Assembly (NCBI RefSeq): GCF_026723765.1
Contig: NZ_CP113524.1
Location: 2,279,001 to 2,343,000, forward strand
Length of the DNA stretch: 64,000 nucleotides
From: Lacrimispora xylanolytica
GTDB lineage: Bacteria > Bacillota > Clostridia > Lachnospirales > Lachnospiraceae
Direction: 5' to 3'
In this document: positions 25,889 through 35,688 of the stretch, piece by piece
How the letters are laid out: each line of letters begins with the position of its first letter
Numbering within the stretch: the stretch's first letter is position 1
Translations under genes and position numbers: made by a program
The notes under the pieces: generated by a model
Seen by the model: the letters and a program-made list of their open reading frames with translations, nothing else
Database searches by the model: none
What the model was told of the DNA's origin: nothing

Positions 25889-27184
25889 ATGAGTCGTATT
25901 ACTCCTATTAATCCTATGGAAGGGTATCATTTTGCTATTTATAGGCACCGCCTAATTATACACGATGACCAGCTGATTACCAGACAATTTATTGTACTTA
26001 AAGATCCAGATAATATTATAATTGTTTTTACTACATTCCATAATCATATTAAATCAACCAGATGGATCAAATCAATATCCGATGACAGTAATAACCGGTT
26101 CTCATTTGTTATTGCCTTTTTGAATCATGTTTTAATTAAAAAATATACTGTAAATCGAATTGATTGTCTGACGCAGTTGACGGTACCAATGATTCAGGAT
26201 TTTTTTACAAACTATAGCTTAAATAGTAGTCATAGTAAAAGTACTGTTGAACGTTGTGCAACGTCTATTATGGATTTTTTAACTAGTTATGTGAAAAGCT
26301 GCGAGAGTGAATGCAAATTGAAAGTATCTGATTTTACTAAGGAAGAACGTTATCAAACTCGTCATGGAGAAATGAAATACAGGCTTGTACCTGCTTTTGA
26401 GGTCTTATATAACCATAATTTTAAATCTATTTTTCGAGATATACCAGATGTTGTGTTACATATTTTTCTGGCTTATGCTGCACAACATTATAAAGACATA
26501 TTTTTCTTAATGGTGCTGAGTGCTTTTGCTGGTTTACGGCCATCAGAAGCTTGTAATGTTCGCCAGGAATGCAGTCCACTTGGGAGTGGTCTTACAATAA
26601 GAAAAACCAATGGAAAAGTTACTCGTATTGTTATAGATCTGACAATAGAAAAGAATTTACGTTCAGATCTATTGCCGGTAGGACGAATTAAAAAGGAAAG
26701 AAAACAGCAAATTTATCCGAGATTTCTATCAGCATTTATGGATGCATATGAATTACACAAGCAATATTTATCTACATGTAAGTTTGAAACTGACTTTTGT
26801 CCAATGAGCGTTAATTACCAAGGAAAAGCAATGACATATGATAATTACAGAATAAAGTTCAGACAACTTTCACGCGATATCATACCTTTGCTTTTGCAAT
26901 CGAATAATCAGGAAGTTATTGAATATGCCCATGATTTACAAGAACACAATATTGCTCCACATATCTTGAGACACTGGTTTACGGTAAAATTATGTACTTA
27001 TGGAGAAGACGTAGCTGGCCTTCAGTTCTGGAGAGGTGATAAAAGCCCGGAGAGTGCACTGACATACTTACAAAACAAAGGGGAGTTACAGAAACAATTA
27101 AGGTATATTAATGATGAGCTTTTTGACTTCCTAAAATACAGTTCTGATAAAATGATACCAAAAGGGGATTTTAATTATGAATAG
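25889..27184 (+). CDS. Tyrosine recombinase, first of three (TnpA-like)
   Basis: 431 residues. The C-terminal catalytic domain has Arg217 in AGLRPSEA, His358 and Arg361 in PHILRHW, and the nucleophile Tyr393 in SALTYLQ. The N-terminal half is a SAM-like core-binding region (FLNHVLIKKY, then MIQDFFTNYSL). It should catalyse strand exchange at element ends. Its 3' end overlaps the next gene by 8 bp. Three overlapping recombinase genes recall Tn554-type and recombinase-in-trio elements. Confidence 0.85.
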   Translation: MSRITPINPMEGYHFAIYRHRLIIHDDQLITRQFIVLKDPDNIIIVFTTFHNHIKSTRWIKSISDDSNNRFSFVIAFLNHVLIKKYTVNRIDCLTQLTVPMIQDFFTNYSLNSSHSKSTVERCATSIMDFLTSYVKSCESECKLKVSDFTKEERYQTRHGEMKYRLVPAFEVLYNHNFKSIFRDIPDVVLHIFLAYAAQHYKDIFFLMVLSAFAGLRPSEACNVRQECSPLGSGLTIRKTNGKVTRIVIDLTIEKNLRSDLLPVGRIKKERKQQIYPRFLSAFMDAYELHKQYLSTCKFETDFCPMSVNYQGKAMTYDNYRIKFRQLSRDIIPLLLQSNNQEVIEYAHDLQEHNIAPHILRHWFTVKLCTYGEDVAGLQFWRGDKSPESALTYLQNKGELQKQLRYINDELFDFLKYSSDKMIPKGDFNYE

Positions 27185-29102
27185 GAATATCAGCTTAAAA
27201 TCCTATTTGTTAGAGCAAATGAATAGACGGAATATAGCAGAAGGTGATCAGCAAAATTTCTTACGAGATATCGTTGCGATTTTGATTGATAACGAGTGGT
27301 ATGGAATAGAAATTAGCGTTTCTAATGTAGGAGATGAGACAGAACTTTTATTTTCTGATAATGATGTTTCCAAAATGGAGTCTAATATTCAATTTTTCTT
27401 GGAACATTGCAGAAAAACAATGCCAGAGAAAGTGGAAATAATATTACAGCTTTTAAAAGAAGAATACCCACTTACAGCAAATGTATTAACTTCATTTTAC
27501 ATAGAGTATGACCTTGATGAAAATGAACAGTACATGATTAATGATTTTTTACTATATATTTTGGAGAAAGATATCCATTTATATAATAACCAAGAAATAG
27601 AAAAACTTGTTCAAACAGTATGTGAAAAACTGCCACTTTATATTGGAAAGCAGCTGATCTATTTTTTGTCTTGGATACGTAAAATGCATAATACTAATTT
27701 TACTCTTGATTTCGAATTAGCGCGTAGAAGATTAAACGCAAATAAAACAAATGCATATGACAGCGATACAATTCTACAAATGGTCTATTATATATTTAAT
27801 CCATCATATATTCAGGAAAATAATCTCTTTATCCATGCAGCTAGAACACCTGGAGTTGCTAACTGTTGGATATATTTAGCATTACATTGTATTAGTGCGT
27901 TACGAGATACCGATATAATCAGAATTCCTCACCCCAGGCTCCGGCAAACGCCAGATGAAATATTACAGTCTATCATTGATGATACATTCGATACAAAATC
28001 TGCAATGCTTGCAGTAAACAGCGTGTTATGGCAATTGAAAAGTCGCCCAATAACGCCTTCAAAAACTGCTTCCCATTCAAATATTTCTGATATCAAATTG
28101 ATGATTCCAGAAAGCAGCATGGAGTTATTCGGAATGATGTTTATTATTTCTGAGTCTCATCACCAAAGGAAACAAAGTGAATCTGTATTTATTACACCGG
28201 TGAAGGATTATGAAGCAATTACCAGGTATTTAGGAGAGGATGTTGGAAACCTATTCTTGGAAAATGATTTCCGAGCTAGAAGTGCAAATAAAGCCTATAT
28301 GCAGGCAATCGAATTATTAGGTGATACTATTTTAGAAGGAGAGACATCATATACTCAGCAACCACATGCAAAAGGCTATATGCTAGCAGCATTGGCACGC
28401 TCCCATAAAGGCTCTTATGGAGAATTCTGTAAGACTACGGAGATTTATTTAAAGGATGCAGCATTTTCCGGATATTCTGCGGAACAGATAGCTCAAGAAC
28501 TCTTAGAAAGAGGAGTCTGTTCTTTTGTAGTATCCATGCTTCTTAACATTGTGACGGAAGGCAAATATAAAAAGCTGAATGTCTCTAAACAAACCCAGTT
28601 AATTAAAGAAGTTGGCTTATCAGTATGGGAATCGGATACCTTTGTTACGGCGTTGGACAGTTCTTTCGAATCTGCAAAAAGCATTGTCAGCAGAATACTT
28701 CCAATAGAATCACAAGAGAGAAGAGTTAACGAAATTCTAAATATTCTCCACAATATTGGTTCAGGAAGAGCAGCTTCAAAGTCTACCGACTTTTTGTGCT
28801 TAATGACTGCAATGAATAGGCAATGTCCATTCAAAGACTCAAAACAGTGTATTGGATGTCCATATGAAATCACAACCAAAGCATCTGTATTTACTTTAGT
28901 AAAAGAATTTCAACGACTACTGGCCTTACGGGATCAAGCAGTTAGTGAACATCTTAAACAAAAATATACCTTGCTAATAAAAGAAACGGTTGCTCCATCA
29001 TTAAGTGAGATTTTTTCAATTATATCTGCTGAGTATAGCGACCAGGCATTAACAGAATATATTCAAATGATTAAGGAGATTTTAGATGAATTCCCTGGCT
29101 AA
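27177..29102 (+). CDS. Divergent tyrosine-recombinase-like protein, second of three
   Basis: 641 residues, close to Tn554 TnpB (630) in size. Near residues 405-425, ARSHKGSYGEFCKTTEIYL aligns by pattern with the conserved GHxx...TxxxY end of tyrosine recombinases. An SALRDTDII block could hold the first Arg. The canonical HxxR is not clear. A CPFKDSKQCIGCPY segment near residue 560 has four cysteines like a zinc knuckle. AAGGGGA precedes the ATG, and both ends overlap neighbours, so expression is coupled. A catalytic or purely structural role is open. Confidence 0.62.
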   Translation: MNRNISLKSYLLEQMNRRNIAEGDQQNFLRDIVAILIDNEWYGIEISVSNVGDETELLFSDNDVSKMESNIQFFLEHCRKTMPEKVEIILQLLKEEYPLTANVLTSFYIEYDLDENEQYMINDFLLYILEKDIHLYNNQEIEKLVQTVCEKLPLYIGKQLIYFLSWIRKMHNTNFTLDFELARRRLNANKTNAYDSDTILQMVYYIFNPSYIQENNLFIHAARTPGVANCWIYLALHCISALRDTDIIRIPHPRLRQTPDEILQSIIDDTFDTKSAMLAVNSVLWQLKSRPITPSKTASHSNISDIKLMIPESSMELFGMMFIISESHHQRKQSESVFITPVKDYEAITRYLGEDVGNLFLENDFRARSANKAYMQAIELLGDTILEGETSYTQQPHAKGYMLAALARSHKGSYGEFCKTTEIYLKDAAFSGYSAEQIAQELLERGVCSFVVSMLLNIVTEGKYKKLNVSKQTQLIKEVGLSVWESDTFVTALDSSFESAKSIVSRILPIESQERRVNEILNILHNIGSGRAASKSTDFLCLMTAMNRQCPFKDSKQCIGCPYEITTKASVFTLVKEFQRLLALRDQAVSEHLKQKYTLLIKETVAPSLSEIFSIISAEYSDQALTEYIQMIKEILDEFPG

Positions 29103-30807
29103 TAAACAAAATGAAGCGCTATACGAACCTATACTTATTGAACAAGAGTTGGATTCTTCCAGTATACAGTCCGCTATGGATTTATTTGAAATTTATAAAC
29201 AGAAAGGCGTTATATCTAATTGCCAATTTCAAGATGTAAGATGGCAGTTACATGATGAATATTCAAACGTAGGAATTCGTTTTAATTTCTCACAATTGTT
29301 TTATAAACGAAAATGGGAATCAATCTTTGGAATTACATTTGCTCAATTTATCCAATACCAAAAAACTTATATTATACTAACACTTGGAAAAAGAGTACTG
29401 ATTACATTGCAAAACATAGTTAATGATATGAAAATGTTTTTAAAATATGTTTTTCGTGATGACCTTGATTCTTTTCCAAACTATAAATTGCCTTATCATA
29501 TGACTGAATTTCTAAGCATGTTGCCATGTGTGGACCCGGATCGACGAGATGAAGTAATTGGTTATATTGAAGAACTTGTGGATATTAATTTCAAGGAATA
29601 CTCAATAAACCGAAGAAGCTTATCTCAGTTCCAGAGCTACTTTAGATTTGATAAGTTATTAAATGAATATTGGGGTAAAAATATTAGTACAGAGGACCGT
29701 CTGTTTTTTTATCCTGTTTATCTGTGGTGGAAAATAACCGGAGTTATTCCCCTCAGACCCAGAGAATTTCTTTTAACACCACGAGCTTGTCTGATGACTG
29801 ATGAAAATGGAAAGACTCAGATAAAGTTAAGACGAAATAAGTTAAAAGGTACCGGAGGAAAAGTTCATTATAACATCAACCAAGATTATGCGGAGGTGTT
29901 GTATACAATCCCTGATTCACTTAAGGAAGAAATTGTACGATATATTGACTTAACAGAAATATATGAAGCAAATGATCTCGATACATTATTTCGCACGGAT
30001 CCACATTTTGCAAAATTCAGGCAACCTAAACATAAAAATAACCGCTTTTACACTTATACAAACTTAAGCTGTTGCTTACGTCTGTTTTATCTTGAAATAT
30101 TATCAAAAATGCTGCACTTTCAGGTGATAAAAGGGAGTGATACAACTGAATACACTCTTGGAGATAATGACATTGAGTACATTTATCTTGGAGATACCCG
30201 GCATATTGCAATGATCAATATCATAGCGGAAGGTGGAACTCCTACTATGGCAATGCTTCTTGCTGGACATGCAAGTATTGATATCAGCTCACATTATTAT
30301 GCCAATTTAAGTAATATGATTGAATGTCGTACTTATATGAAATATAAAACAATGCTGGAAGAAACCAGTGAGTACATCTTAGGTACTAATTATTATCCAT
30401 CAGCAAAAATCGAACAAAGAAATACTTATGTTGAACTTGAAAATTCTGGACGATGTTATTCTATCGCCTTTGCTAATTCTTATATCTCTGATTGTAAAAA
30501 AGTAGTGGGGGACAATGGAGAAATTGGTTACTGTTTTAATTGCCCATATTATCGCAAAAATCAAATGTCATACTTTTTAGATAACGATGATATTTACAAA
30601 TCTAAAATAGATAAAGAACTCCAATTTTTTATCAACAGCCTTGAAAAGTACCGGAAAAACATGGGTTATGAAGAAGATGTAAAATCGGCTTATATGCGAT
30701 TAGAAGCAAGTTCTAATCAGTACGAATCTTATTATATGCAAAAATTGGTAAAAGGCTGGGAAGAGGAGAGGAGGAGTAACCATGGCGCGTCCAAAGAAAA
30801 TCAATGA
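29086..30807 (+). CDS. Tyrosine recombinase, third of three
   Basis: 573 residues. Arg224 in VIPLRPREF, GDTRH (in place of the HxxR box, with the His replaced by Gly), AGHASIDISSHYYANL with the GH pair and nucleophile Tyr404 or Tyr405. A CFNCPYY element near 485 may bind zinc together with the preceding Cys residues. It should work with the other two recombinases on the element ends. TTAAGGAG precedes the ATG, it overlaps the second gene by 17 bp and the next by 26 bp. Confidence 0.78.
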   Translation: MNSLANKQNEALYEPILIEQELDSSSIQSAMDLFEIYKQKGVISNCQFQDVRWQLHDEYSNVGIRFNFSQLFYKRKWESIFGITFAQFIQYQKTYIILTLGKRVLITLQNIVNDMKMFLKYVFRDDLDSFPNYKLPYHMTEFLSMLPCVDPDRRDEVIGYIEELVDINFKEYSINRRSLSQFQSYFRFDKLLNEYWGKNISTEDRLFFYPVYLWWKITGVIPLRPREFLLTPRACLMTDENGKTQIKLRRNKLKGTGGKVHYNINQDYAEVLYTIPDSLKEEIVRYIDLTEIYEANDLDTLFRTDPHFAKFRQPKHKNNRFYTYTNLSCCLRLFYLEILSKMLHFQVIKGSDTTEYTLGDNDIEYIYLGDTRHIAMINIIAEGGTPTMAMLLAGHASIDISSHYYANLSNMIECRTYMKYKTMLEETSEYILGTNYYPSAKIEQRNTYVELENSGRCYSIAFANSYISDCKKVVGDNGEIGYCFNCPYYRKNQMSYFLDNDDIYKSKIDKELQFFINSLEKYRKNMGYEEDVKSAYMRLEASSNQYESYYMQKLVKGWEEERRSNHGASKENQ

Positions 30808-31498
30808 AAATATATTACCTATAATTGATGAATACTGGATTGAACGATGTGATAGAAATCCACAAAAGTTAAAATATGCAATGATAGCCTCTTATCTTGA
30901 AGAAAAAGGATTTTCAATAAAAGAATACGATCTTAGGCGTAACAAGGAAGTAGCCAACTATATCAAAGAATTAAAAGGGAGTAATCAAATCTCCCAATCT
31001 TTAGACAATAATACGATTGTATTTCAAAGTCTTGATATTAATGACTTCCTTAAAAGAAACAATGATATTTATAGTTTACGAAGTGCTTTAGCAGAAAGAG
31101 ATGTTTATTACTCTGATATTTGTGATTATGCAGTTGATAATATAAAAAAGGCTCAATCTGCCACTAAAGAATTAAAGAAATCAAGAGAAGTAAACAGTAA
31201 AAACGAGAAGAAGATTGAACAACTACATAATACTCAAAATGAATTACTTGAAGAAAATCAGAAGCTTAAAAAGAAACTGGAAACAATGCTCAATGTATTG
31301 AAAGTACATGTATATCCGGAAATTGCGAATGAACTATTACGTAAAAACAAATTATTAGATGGAGGGGATCAGATTATATCTCCGGAAGGATTCAAAAATG
31401 TTATTCAAGATCAAGATTCTATACTTCTGGCCATAAAGAAGAAAGAAGAAAATAAAACCAATTTTTCTGTATTAAACGACTTGTTTGACAAAATTTAG
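30782..31498 (+). CDS. Coiled-coil TnpC-like accessory protein
   Basis: 238 residues. A basic N-terminus (MARPKKINENIL) leads to a helical DNA-binding-like region, then a long coiled coil at about 120-180 (KKAQSATKELKKSREVNSK, then NEKKIEQLHNTQNELLEENQ). This is the architecture of TnpC or DUF6262-type proteins that follow Tn554-like recombinases and bias their orientation or activity. GAGGAGG precedes the ATG. The gene overlaps the third recombinase and stands 12 bp before the zinc-ribbon gene. Confidence 0.65.
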   Translation: MARPKKINENILPIIDEYWIERCDRNPQKLKYAMIASYLEEKGFSIKEYDLRRNKEVANYIKELKGSNQISQSLDNNTIVFQSLDINDFLKRNNDIYSLRSALAERDVYYSDICDYAVDNIKKAQSATKELKKSREVNSKNEKKIEQLHNTQNELLEENQKLKKKLETMLNVLKVHVYPEIANELLRKNKLLDGGDQIISPEGFKNVIQDQDSILLAIKKKEENKTNFSVLNDLFDKI

Positions 31499-31510
31499 GA
31501 GTAGTACAAA

Positions 31511-33817
31511 ATGAAACTAAAGGAAATAAGCAAAATTGCATATAATCAATGGCATTTTGAGAGAAACAAAAGACTAGATCCAGAAACAATATCATCTACC
31601 TCACGTGAGATAGTTTATTGGCAATGCAAAAAAGAAAACAAGCATGTCTGGGCATCATATGTATACGCAAAGGTAGATAATGATATCGAATGTCCACTCT
31701 GTATTAACACTGAGGTTCATACTAGTGGTCCTGAATTATTAAGCGTAGAAAGACAGTTCAATGGTTCTCGCAAGAATATTTATTATATTTTAAACACCTG
31801 GCATTGCAAAAATTGCAAAAATGTTTGGCAAACCGAAAGTGGAGATACTATTCCTACAAATACATACTGCACTAATTGTTTTGGTGAAGAAACGCTCGAG
31901 AACAGTTTTGCTGAAGAATATCCAGAATTAGCTGAAGAATGGGCAATAGATAATATCCTTCCAGCAACAGAAGTATTATCTTATCTTCCTCTAGCGGTTA
32001 AATGGAAATGTAAAATTTGCAATAATATCTGGAATTCAAAGGTAGAAGAGCGAAGATTCGGCTTGAAATCATGTCCTTATTGCGCTAAGAAACTTCCATT
32101 ACCAGGAATAGATTCATTTATGGCGCTATATCCAGATATTGCAGAAGAATGGGCATATGAAGCAAATGAAATGAGGCATCCAGATGCCATATTTCCGGAC
32201 AATCGCTTAACGCCTATAGTATGGAGATGTAAGAAATGTCTCACTTTACATGTTGCTTCTGTATATAATAAGATTCACGGAACAAGTGGTTGTAAAAATT
32301 GTACCAGTGAGCAACCAATATCTGCAGAACGTTATATGTTTTTAAAAAGCGAATTTCATAGTAGCAGTGGAGATATCAAAGATTTTGATCTTATGATACC
32401 GGATTATACGGCTCCATTAAAATGGCTATGTAAAGAATGTAATGAAATATTTATATTATCAATGAAAGAACGTTATTATGAAGCAAGAGATTGTGCCTGT
32501 GTTGAAGGAAGAAAGGCGATTCCTGGAAAAACTTCATTTAAAGCTTTATATCCTGAAATGGCTGTAGAATCTTCGGAAGTAAATGAAGTAGATCTCGATA
32601 ATATTCTTCCAACATATAGTCTACCTATTACATGGGATTGTACAAAGTGCGCTTTGACTTGGAAAAGTTCTGTAAAAGATAGAGTAGAAGGGAATGCTAT
32701 TTGCCCCTATTGTAGTGGCAAGAAAGCCATTCCGGGCAAAACCTCATTTAAAGCACTGTATCCTGAAATGGCTACAGAATATTCTTTAAATAATGAAGTG
32801 AGTTCAGATAATATTCTTCCAACATATAGTCTACCTATTACATGGGATTGTACAAAATGCACTTTGACTTGGAAAAGTTCTGTAAAAGATAGAGTAGAAG
32901 GGAATGCTATTTGCCCCTATTGTAGTGGTAAGAAAGCCATTCCGGGTAAAACTTCATTTAAAGCACTGTATCCTGATATAGCTACAGAATATTCTTCAAT
33001 TAATGAAGTGAGTTCAGATAATATTTTTCCAACATATAGTCTACCTATTACATGGGATTGTACAAAATGCACTTTGACTTGGAAAAGTTCTGTAAAAGAT
33101 AGAGTAGAAGGGAATGCTATTTGCCCCTATTGTAGTGGTAAGAAAGCCATTCCGGGTAAAACTTCATTTAAAGCACTGTATCCTGATATAGCTACAGAAT
33201 ATTCTTCAATTAATGAAGTGAGTTCAGATAATATTTTTCCAACATATAGTCTACCTATTACATGGGATTGTACAAAATGCACTTTGACTTGGAAAAGTTC
33301 TGTAAAAGATAGAGTAGAAGGGAATGCTATTTGCCCCTATTGTAGTGGTAAGAAAGCCATTCCGGGTAAAACTTCATTTAAAGCACTGTATCCTGATATA
33401 GCTACAGAATATTCTTCAATTAATGAAGTGAGTTCAGATAATATTTTTCCAACATATACACCACTAGTTAAATGGGATTGCCCAGTATGTAGTATGATTT
33501 GGAAGGGATCCGTGAAAGATAGAGTTAACGAAGAGGTAGACTGTCCTTATTGTAATGGAAGAGAAGCCATACCGGGGAAAACGTCTTTCAAAGCATTACA
33601 TTCTGATATGATGAAGGAATGGAATTTAGGTAATTGGCTCTTTATTGATCCAGATGAAATTATAGAGAATTATTCGGGAAGTGTTTGGTGGACTTGTTCC
33701 GAGTGTAGAAATTCTTATGCTATAAGTCCAAAGAAAAAGTTATTTTATCAAAAGAGGAAAAAGAAGACTTGTCCTTATTGTAAAGGATTGCGCAGAAAAA
33801 TGCATCATTTTTTATAA
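31511..33817 (+). CDS. Zinc-ribbon repeat protein with about eleven tandem modules
   Basis: 768 residues made almost wholly of repeated treble-clef-like zinc ribbons of about 70 residues, similar to the DUF4379 type. Each has a TSFKALYPD..EY/EW helix, a W-x-C-x2-C knuckle followed by a Trp (WDCTKCTLTW) and a second C-P-x-C knuckle (CPYCSGKK). About five N-terminal modules are diverged and one lacks the normal pairs; four consecutive ones from residue 337 are nearly identical. No nuclease domain is fused, although relatives often carry one. It is the last gene of the recombinase operon (GGAG RBS, 12-bp gap), so a role in DNA end or target recognition is plausible. Confidence 0.72.
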   Translation: MKLKEISKIAYNQWHFERNKRLDPETISSTSREIVYWQCKKENKHVWASYVYAKVDNDIECPLCINTEVHTSGPELLSVERQFNGSRKNIYYILNTWHCKNCKNVWQTESGDTIPTNTYCTNCFGEETLENSFAEEYPELAEEWAIDNILPATEVLSYLPLAVKWKCKICNNIWNSKVEERRFGLKSCPYCAKKLPLPGIDSFMALYPDIAEEWAYEANEMRHPDAIFPDNRLTPIVWRCKKCLTLHVASVYNKIHGTSGCKNCTSEQPISAERYMFLKSEFHSSSGDIKDFDLMIPDYTAPLKWLCKECNEIFILSMKERYYEARDCACVEGRKAIPGKTSFKALYPEMAVESSEVNEVDLDNILPTYSLPITWDCTKCALTWKSSVKDRVEGNAICPYCSGKKAIPGKTSFKALYPEMATEYSLNNEVSSDNILPTYSLPITWDCTKCTLTWKSSVKDRVEGNAICPYCSGKKAIPGKTSFKALYPDIATEYSSINEVSSDNIFPTYSLPITWDCTKCTLTWKSSVKDRVEGNAICPYCSGKKAIPGKTSFKALYPDIATEYSSINEVSSDNIFPTYSLPITWDCTKCTLTWKSSVKDRVEGNAICPYCSGKKAIPGKTSFKALYPDIATEYSSINEVSSDNIFPTYTPLVKWDCPVCSMIWKGSVKDRVNEEVDCPYCNGREAIPGKTSFKALHSDMMKEWNLGNWLFIDPDEIIENYSGSVWWTCSECRNSYAISPKKKLFYQKRKKKTCPYCKGLRRKMHHFL
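32519..33458 (+). repeat. Tandem 210-bp repeats inside the zinc-ribbon gene
   Basis: The unit starting at ATTCCGGG recurs at 32729, 32939, 33149 and 33359, exactly 210 bp apart, with a diverged earlier copy at 32519. The units 32941-33150 and 33151-33360 are identical base for base by eye. The spacing keeps the reading frame (70 codons). This points to recent expansion by slippage or unequal recombination. Confidence 0.9.
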
Positions 33818-34386
33818 ATATCATTGGACTAGAATAATACCAATATGATATACTTATGAATAGTATCTAATGGAAAAACGACAAAACCCCTATGATTTTA
33901 GTTTTTCGGTTTTCCAGGAAAAATGTTGAAAAACGACAAAACAGTAGTAAAATTTTTTTTCGGTTATTTTCATGACAAAGCAGCAGTAAATTTTTTGGTT
34001 ATCAGCTTTGTGCTGGTGAAAGGCATACTTCCAACTATTCGCGAAAGTCTAGTTTAACGCATAGTTATGGGTGTTTAATACATCTTTATGATTCATTCGT
34101 AATTTTATTATTTTTTGTTTGTTCTTTTAATGTCTGCTATTGATAATATTTTTACTACTCAACTATTCAATGCACTTCTATATAATACCTCACTTAATTA
34201 ATCCCATATATATTTTCATATTATACATCCTATAATACACTATATAAATACTTATCTTATACATTATTTAAATTATATGATATAATATTAATTAACCACT
34301 TATTTACAAGAATAAATCTCTTAATTTCACGGAGTATTCTTTCTAACAAACTTAAATTTAAATACATAATGAAATGAGGTAAAAAT
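33818..34386. other. AT-rich intergenic region at the right end of the recombinase operon
   Basis: No gene is supported. It contains the repeated AAAAACGACAAAAC motifs (33874-33942), then very AT-rich DNA from about 34080 that probably holds the promoter of the next gene (a GATATAATATT stretch is visible near 34280). Confidence 0.5.
33873..33942 (+). repeat. Candidate right end: two direct AAAAACGACAAAAC repeats
   Basis: AAAAACGACAAAAC lies at 33874-33887 (followed by CCC) and again at 33929-33942. The first copy with its flanks matches the motifs at 8417-8432 and 13431-13446 in the same orientation. The position just after the recombinase operon suggests recombinase binding sites. Confidence 0.6.
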
Positions 34387-35451
34387 GTGAGCGCCCCACT
34401 ATCCTATCATCAGCAAAAAGACATCGAAAATGTGAAGCATCTTCGTGAGCTAATCAAAGAGCTTCCCCGCTTCTGTGGAGACTTTTTTCGTGGTATAGAG
34501 CCGCGTACGTCCTCCCGGACGAGAATCGCATACGCCTACGATTTAAAGGTATTTTTTGATTTCCTTAAAAAAGAAAATCCGTCACTTTTCAAGTCTGACA
34601 TTCAAAATATTACTTTGGACCATCTTGATAATCTTAAAGTGGTAGATATTGAAGAATATATGGAATATCTTAAATATCGTTTTAACGATAAAAACCAGGA
34701 AATAACCAATAAAGAAAGAGGAATAATGAGAAAAGTCTCATCATTAAAAAGCTTCTATAATTATTATTACCGAAATGAACGTATTCAAAACAATCCGGCT
34801 GCTTTAGTACAACTACCTAAACTACACGAAAAAGATATTATCCGGCTAGATGTTGATGAGGTTGCTCTTCTACTTGATGAAGTGGAAAATGGAGAAGCCC
34901 TGACAGAGAAGCAGAAATCCTATCATGCCAAAACAAAAATCAGAGATCTTGCTTTGTTAACGCTGCTACTGGGTACCGGAATTCGTGTATCCGAATGCGT
35001 TGGTCTTGATATAGACGATATTGATTTTAAAAATGGGGGCATACGAATTGTTAGAAAAGGCGGAAAAGAAGTCATGGTCTATTTCGGTACTGAGGTAGAG
35101 GATGCTCTTTATGAATATCTCATAGAACGTAACAAGATTATTGCTGAGGAAGGCCATGAAAAAGCACTCTTCCTTTCCCTCCAAAAAAAGCGCATCGCCG
35201 TTCGAAGTGTCGAGAATCTGGTGAAAAAATATTCTAAATCGGTGACTCCTCTAAAAAAAATTACACCTCATAAACTTCGAAGCACCTATGGAACCAGTCT
35301 TTATAAAGAAACTGGTGATATTTATCTTGTGGCGGATGTTCTTGGCCATTCAGACGTTAATACAACAAAAAAGCATTATGCCGCATTGGAGGATGAGCGT
35401 CGAAGAAGTGCAAGAAATAAAGTGAAATTAAGGGAGTCAATAGATAAATAA
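34387..35451 (+). CDS. XerC/XerD-like tyrosine recombinase
   Basis: 354 residues: a SAM-like core-binding domain (about 30-140), then a complete catalytic domain with Arg in GTGIRVSECVGLD, HxxR in PHKLRSTYGTSLY, GHSDVNTTKKHYA with the nucleophile Tyr, plus Lys in VRKGGKEV. The start is GTG at 34387 with GAGG upstream; the overlapping ATG meets a stop at once. It is unlike the three long recombinases to its left and more Xer-like, so it may be a resident gene or the integrase of another island part. Confidence 0.88.
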   Translation: MSAPLSYHQQKDIENVKHLRELIKELPRFCGDFFRGIEPRTSSRTRIAYAYDLKVFFDFLKKENPSLFKSDIQNITLDHLDNLKVVDIEEYMEYLKYRFNDKNQEITNKERGIMRKVSSLKSFYNYYYRNERIQNNPAALVQLPKLHEKDIIRLDVDEVALLLDEVENGEALTEKQKSYHAKTKIRDLALLTLLLGTGIRVSECVGLDIDDIDFKNGGIRIVRKGGKEVMVYFGTEVEDALYEYLIERNKIIAEEGHEKALFLSLQKKRIAVRSVENLVKKYSKSVTPLKKITPHKLRSTYGTSLYKETGDIYLVADVLGHSDVNTTKKHYAALEDERRRSARNKVKLRESIDK

Positions 35452-35609
35452 CAAATGAAAATATCATAAAAAATTGCATATAGTACTGAAACATCCTATT
35501 ATTGCAATTTTAAATATCTCATCAGTCCATTAAAGTCTTTATTTATTATAACAAACATAAATAGAGATGTATAGAACTATAGGTGATATAAATGTAAGCA
35601 AAGCATTTT

Positions 35610-35643
35610 AAGAGGAGTGATCTGCATTAGACCACTCCTCTTC
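35610..35643. terminator. Hairpin between convergent recombinase and lactate operon
   Basis: AAGAGGAGTG (35610-35619) pairs with CACTCCTCTT at about 35633-35642. The T tail is poor on both strands, but the position between convergent genes fits a shared terminator. Confidence 0.55.
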
Positions 35644-35688
35644 CATTCTATCAGAAACAAATTTATATCAGCAACTCTCTTCGATGAC

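Noticed and set aside
32519..33458. CRISPR-like periodic repeats
   Set aside because: The period is 210 bp, in frame inside a gene, with no unique spacers; it is a protein repeat.
34387..35451. The XerC/D-like recombinase as part of the trio element
   Set aside because: It is separated by 570 bp and the candidate right end, has its own RBS, and differs in length and sequence from the three long recombinases.
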